From positions 1 to 27,898 of the forward strand of contig DATBBL010000355.1 in the NCBI GenBank assembly GCA_036271015.1: a stretch of DNA of 27,898 nt, in the 5' to 3' direction. Every line of letters starts with the position of its first letter. The first letter of the stretch is position 1. Source of the stretch: DASUAS01 sp036271015. Its GTDB lineage: Bacteria > Actinomycetota > Acidimicrobiia > IMCC26256 > DASPTH01. The notes under the pieces are model-generated. The model was not told where the DNA came from and made no database searches. It worked only from the letters and a program-made list of their open reading frames with translations. A program made the position numbers and the translations under genes. Shown here piece by piece: positions 25,145 to 27,898 of this stretch.

Positions 25145-26094
25145 GTGAGGTCGGGCGCGAGCGATGCCAGGAACGCGCGCGTCCGGCCGGCCGAGGCCAG
25201 GATCTCGTCACGCCCGGTGCCCATCGGCAGGATGCGGGCGGAGAAGTCGGTGGTGCCGGCGTCGGCGTACGACCGGAGCCGGCGCTCGACGTCGGCTTCC
25301 GTCCCCAGCGCGGCCATGTCACCGACGTCGGTCGCGTCACCCTGCTCGAGCAGGCGCTGATAGTTCGGCGAGTACTCCGCGTGCCCGAGCATCTGGTTGG
25401 CCCGCTCGCGCGCCGCGTCGACCTCGTCCGGCGCGCACAGGCACACCGCGACGCCGGCGACGACGCGCGGCGCAGGCCGGCCGGCACCCTCGGCCGCCTT
25501 CGTGATGCGCGGCACGACGTGCTCGGCGATGGCACGCTCGTCGGCCATCCAGAGCACCGTGCCGTCGGTGCGCTCCCCCGCGATCCGGAGCATCACCGGT
25601 CCGAGCGCGGCCAACAGGACCGGCACCGGCTGGTCGGTGATCTCGAGCGGGTTGTGGATCCGGAACCGGTCGTTCTCGACGTCGACGGGGCCGGGGCCCG
25701 AGAACATGGCGTCGAACACGTCGAGGTAGTCCTCGACCAGCTTCGCCGGCTGCTCGTACGGCAACCCGAACATGTCGTCGACGATCCAGTGGTGCGACGG
25801 CCCGACCCCGAGGCGGAAGCGCCCGCCGCATGCGATCTGCACCGAGAGCGCCTGCTGGCCCAACGCGATCGGGTGGCGGGACTGGAGCGGTACCACCGCG
25901 GTGCCGAGCTCGATGCGGGTCGTCTCGCGCCCCATGAGCGCGACCGCGGTCATGGCGTCGAAGTCCTGGGGGAGCTGTGGGATCCACGCGGTGGCGAACC
26001 CGGCGTCGTCGGCCGCTCGCGCGTCGCCCACCATCTGGTCGACCTTGCGCGCGTACCGGCGGGTCTCCGGTCCGATCATGATCCCGATGCGCAC
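25141..26094 (-). CDS. LLM-class (probably F420-dependent) flavin oxidoreductase
   Basis: This 317-residue luciferase-like TIM-barrel protein would transfer hydride, probably with coenzyme F420 as in most actinobacterial members. Seen in sequence are the N-terminal strand VRIGIMIGPE, then DDAGFATAWIPQL, IELGTAVVPLQSRHPIALGQ, FRLGVGPSHHWIVDDMFGLP and PVPVLLAALGPVMLRIAGE, which are the family landmarks in order. The GTG at 26094 has AGTAGG upstream, 5 bp after the SnoaL-like stop. The frame is open further upstream but that part overlaps the SnoaL-like gene. In context it may reduce or oxidise a carbonyl or an unsaturated acyl-CoA intermediate. F420 versus FMN cannot be settled from sequence alone. 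Confidence 0.9.
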   Translation of the reverse strand: MRIGIMIGPETRRYARKVDQMVGDARAADDAGFATAWIPQLPQDFDAMTAVALMGRETTRIELGTAVVPLQSRHPIALGQQALSVQIACGGRFRLGVGPSHHWIVDDMFGLPYEQPAKLVEDYLDVFDAMFSGPGPVDVENDRFRIHNPLEITDQPVPVLLAALGPVMLRIAGERTDGTVLWMADERAIAEHVVPRITKAAEGAGRPAPRVVAGVAVCLCAPDEVDAARERANQMLGHAEYSPNYQRLLEQGDATDVGDMAALGTEADVERRLRSYADAGTTDFSARILPMGTGRDEILASAGRTRAFLASLAPDLT

Positions 26095-26099
26095 GGCGC

Positions 26100-26537
26100 C
26101 TACTTGATCTCTTGGCCGGCGACGAAGCGGGCCGGGTCGTGCGCGTTGCCGGAATCGAACCCGCCGCTGCGTCGCATGAACGTGGTCGAGCGGGAGCGGA
26201 TCCGCCACCCGTCGGGAGTGCGCGCGTACTCGTCCGAGTACCAGGCGAGCCGCATCTCGTGGCTGGTCTGGTCGATGAACACGTAGTGCTGGACGCCGGT
26301 GGCGGTGTCGCCGTGGAACTCGACGACCGGGGGATTGCCGATGTACTGGCCCGGCGGCGCGCTCTTCAGCAACATCGGGAAGTGCTCGAGCCCGTACGGG
26401 GTGCCGAACGCGTGGTACACGCCGTCGGGGGTGAAGACCTCGAGCCAGTGGTCGTTGTCCTTCCGGGCCGACAACATCATGTAGCGCGCGCACAGCTGCT
26501 GGATCTCGAGCTGGTCGCTCATCTCCTGCTGGTCCAT
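26100..26537 (-). CDS. SnoaL-like / NTF2-fold protein
   Basis: This 145-residue protein shows the SnoaL_4-type pattern: EIQQLCARYMMLSARKDNDHW at the N-terminus, then LEVFTPDGVYHAFG, TATGVQHYVFIDQ, and DGWRIRSRSTTFMRR at the C-terminus. The helix-then-curved-sheet arrangement is a small cone-shaped pocket. Members include steroid isomerase-like and hydratase or dehydratase enzymes, and many have no known activity. The ATG at 26537 has AGGAG about 7 bp upstream. It lies between the SDR (23-bp gap) and the LLM oxidoreductase (5-bp gap), consistent with a shared pathway. The reaction is unknown. Confidence 0.88.
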   Translation of the reverse strand: MDQQEMSDQLEIQQLCARYMMLSARKDNDHWLEVFTPDGVYHAFGTPYGLEHFPMLLKSAPPGQYIGNPPVVEFHGDTATGVQHYVFIDQTSHEMRLAWYSDEYARTPDGWRIRSRSTTFMRRSGGFDSGNAHDPARFVAGQEIK

Positions 26538-26560
26538 GTCGTGCTCCTCGCCTGTCGCGG

Positions 26561-27319
26561 TCAGGTGACGCGCCCGCCGTTGACGCCGATGATCTGTCCG
26601 GTGACGTATCCCGCTTCGTCGGACACGAGGTACGCGCACGCGGCGGCGATGTCGTCGGGCACGCCGACGCGGCGGACCGGAAGGTGGCGACCGACGTCGT
26701 CCAGCGTGCCGCCACCGAAGCGCCCCTCCGCCGCCGCGCGCCGGCTCATGGGGGTGTCGATCGCCCCGGGCGGGATGGTGTTGACGGTGATGCCGCGCGG
26801 ACCGAGCTCGAGCGCGAGGGTCTTGGTCAGCGCGATCACACCGCCCTTCGACGCCGAGTAGTGAGCCATCGACACCGCGCCCGTCTGCGCGCCCGACGAC
26901 GAGATGTTCACGATCCGGCCCCACTTGGCCTCGAGCATGTCGGGCAGCGCGGACTGCGTGCAGTGGAAGGTGCCGGTGAGGTTCACGGCAATGATGCGCT
27001 CCCACTGCTCCGGGGTGATGTCCATGAACTGGTCGAAGCCGTCCTTGCCCGCCCCGTTCACCAGGACGAGCACCGGGCCGAGGCGGGTGCGGGTGGCCGC
27101 CACCGCTTCGTCGACCCGGGCGCGGTCCGACACGTCGACCGCGCAGGCGAGCGCCTCGCCGCCTTTGTCGCGGATGCCCTGCGCGGCGCGCTCGGCGGCC
27201 TCGAGGTCGACGTCGAAGATCGCGACCTTGGCCCCGTCACGGGCCAGGCGTTCGCTGATCGCCAGCCCGATCCCGGACGCACCCCCGGTCACGATCGCGG
27301 TGGACCCCACAAACGGCAT
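26561..27319 (-). CDS. Short-chain dehydrogenase/reductase (FabG-like)
   Basis: This 252-residue classical SDR has cofactor motif TGGASGIG (11-18) and an Asp (36) ending strand 2 in VAIFDVD, which favours NAD(H). NGAG lies at 88-91. The catalytic set is Asn113, Ser141/142, Tyr154 and Lys158 in NISSSGAQ and YSASKGG. The C-terminus has GYVTGQIIGVNGG. It would interconvert a hydroxyl and a keto group, for example in 3-hydroxyacyl-CoA oxidation or on a ring alcohol. The ATG at 27319 has GGAG 5 bp upstream and is preferred to the GTG at 27325, which overlaps that ribosome binding site. It follows the B12-binding subunit by 32 bp. Confidence 0.93.
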   Translation of the reverse strand: MPFVGSTAIVTGGASGIGLAISERLARDGAKVAIFDVDLEAAERAAQGIRDKGGEALACAVDVSDRARVDEAVAATRTRLGPVLVLVNGAGKDGFDQFMDITPEQWERIIAVNLTGTFHCTQSALPDMLEAKWGRIVNISSSGAQTGAVSMAHYSASKGGVIALTKTLALELGPRGITVNTIPPGAIDTPMSRRAAAEGRFGGGTLDDVGRHLPVRRVGVPDDIAAACAYLVSDEAGYVTGQIIGVNGGRVT

Positions 27320-27351
27320 CTCCACTCCAGTTCGGGCTCGGGTTCGGTGGC

Positions 27352-27747
27352 TCAGGCGACGTCGCCGGTGAGCTTACGGACGTCCGCCACCAATGTCTCG
27401 ATGGGCGTGCCGGTCGGGTACACCGCCGCCGCGCCGAGGTCGAGCAGCGGTTGCACGTCGGCCGGCGGCACGGTGCCCCCGACGACCACCTTGATGTCGC
27501 CGACCCCCGAGGCCCGCAACGCCTCGACGGTCTTGCGGGTGAGCCCGAGGTGCGCACCCGAGAGGATGGAGAGGCCGATGAGGTCGACGTCCTCCTGGAG
27601 CGCGATGGCGGCGATGGCCTCCGGCTTCTGCCGGATCCCGGTGTAGATCACCTCGAACCCGGCGTCCCGCAGCGCGCGCGCGACGAGCTTCGCCCCCCGG
27701 TCGTGACCGTCGAGGCCCGGCTTCGCCACCAGCACGCGCACCGGCAT
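27352..27747 (-). CDS. Stand-alone cobalamin-binding subunit of an acyl-CoA mutase (HcmB/IcmB-like)
   Basis: This 131-residue protein is a complete B12-binding domain. The base-off DxHxxG motif is Asp13, His15 and Gly18 in KPGLDGHDRGAK. It is followed by LIGLSILSGAH and VVVGGTVPP, which cradle the nucleotide tail. Its size and sequence fit the small subunits of isobutyryl-CoA or 2-hydroxyisobutyryl-CoA mutases, which rearrange acyl-CoA carbon skeletons with adenosylcobalamin. The catalytic large subunit is not in the window and should lie upstream on the minus strand beyond 27898. The ATG overlaps the TGA of a repeat-encoded mini-ORF as TGATG, and no strong ribosome binding site precedes it, so translation may depend on coupling. 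Confidence 0.93.
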   Translation of the reverse strand: MPVRVLVAKPGLDGHDRGAKLVARALRDAGFEVIYTGIRQKPEAIAAIALQEDVDLIGLSILSGAHLGLTRKTVEALRASGVGDIKVVVGGTVPPADVQPLLDLGAAAVYPTGTPIETLVADVRKLTGDVA

Positions 27748-27898
27748 CAGAACTGGTCGATTCCGCTACGGCGTCCCGGCCTCCGGCCACGCCTCCGCTG
27801 CATCTCCATCAGCACTGGTCGATTCCGCTACGGCGTCCCGGCCTCCGGCCACGCCTCCGCTGCATCTCCATCAGCCCCGGTCGATTCCGCTACGGCGT
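27745..27898. repeat. 62-bp direct tandem repeat, at least 2.5 copies, continuing past the window end
   Basis: Copies begin at 27745, 27807 and 27869, and the last is cut by the window edge at 30 bp. The first two are identical except at one base near the left end (aact versus cact); the third differs in the same short spot (cccc). Each full unit holds a 24-nt inverted repeat GGCGT...ACGCC enclosing GGCC-TCC-GGCC, a 9-bp stem with a 3-nt bulge and loop. The period is not a multiple of three. The first unit includes the start codon of the cobalamin-binding gene. Confidence 0.95.
27747..27809 (-). other. Repeat-encoded Arg-rich 20-codon mini-ORF, TGATG-coupled
   Basis: On the minus strand, ATG at 27809 opens a frame beginning MEMQRRRGRRPG and ending RSGIDQF, with TGA at 27749-27747. 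That stop overlaps the ATG of the cobalamin-binding gene. The next repeat unit (ATG 27871, TGA 27811-27809) encodes the same frame up to the window edge and ends in IDQC; its stop overlaps this ATG. The 63-nt ORF length against a 62-bp period produces the chained overlaps. Whether the peptide is made is unknown, and it may simply be a by-product of the repeat. Confidence 0.35.

Noticed and set aside
23060..25360. A 766-codon open frame on the plus strand
   Set aside because: It is antisense to the FadD3-like synthetase and the dehydrogenase beta gene, and is made of Arg/Pro/Gly/Val/His-rich sequence without recognisable motifs. Such long antisense frames are expected at this GC content.
27745..27898. 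CRISPR-like array
   Set aside because: The repeat units are directly adjacent with no spacers and no cas genes are near, so this is a plain tandem repeat.

Overview
The window looks like chromosomal DNA from a high-GC actinobacterium. It has GC-rich third codon positions, frequent GTG and TTG starts, and G-rich ribosome binding sites. Its gene set (acyl-CoA synthetases, paired acyl-CoA dehydrogenases, cytochromes P450, an LLM-class flavin oxidoreductase, a solitary B12-binding subunit) is typical of Acidimicrobiia or Mycobacteriales-type lipid, steroid or terpenoid degraders. The taxonomic call is an inference from gene content. No rRNA, tRNA, CRISPR array, transposase or phage gene was seen.

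Layout. (1) 3-374 is the 3' end of an uncharacterised gene. (2) 651-3109 (+) is a two-gene operon: a crotonase-fold protein and a FadD19-like acyl-CoA synthetase. It sits behind a promoter-like sequence with an embedded GGTC-N-GACC operator. (3) 3127-5335 (-) is a TauD/TfdA dioxygenase followed by a cytochrome P450. (4) 5587-6897 (+) is a secreted solute-binding protein. It converges on a DapB-like NAD(P)-dependent oxidoreductase at 6905-7939 (-). (5) 8011-13710 (+) holds two acyl-CoA dehydrogenase subunits, an acyl-CoA synthetase and a large alpha/beta-hydrolase with a PKD-like tail. (6) 13843-16605 (+) is a class III nucleotidyl cyclase fused to a STAND ATPase, followed by a DUF1059 protein and a SAM methyltransferase. 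(7) 27747-17944 (-) is a tightly packed catabolic cluster: B12-binding mutase subunit, SDR, SnoaL-like protein, LLM oxidoreductase, FadD3-like synthetase, acyl-CoA dehydrogenase beta and alpha subunits, HsaA-like flavin hydroxylase, P450 and a putative non-heme iron oxygenase. (8) 27745-27898 is a 62-bp tandem repeat that runs off the window end.

How the genes fit together. P450s, Fe(II) oxygenases and the flavin hydroxylase could oxidise a hydrophobic substrate. The three synthetases would activate acids to CoA thioesters. The two heteromeric dehydrogenase pairs, the crotonase and the SDR would carry out beta-oxidation-like steps. The B12 subunit points to a carbon-skeleton rearrangement of an acyl-CoA, and its large mutase subunit should lie just beyond the window end. 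The substrate cannot be told from sequence alone.

The least-explained signals are in non-coding DNA. The first is a matching inverted repeat (GATATCGTATC, with shared flanks) in two divergent intergenic regions. The second is the terminal 62-bp repeat, in which every unit encodes an Arg-rich 19- or 20-codon mini-ORF overlapping the next start through TGATG.
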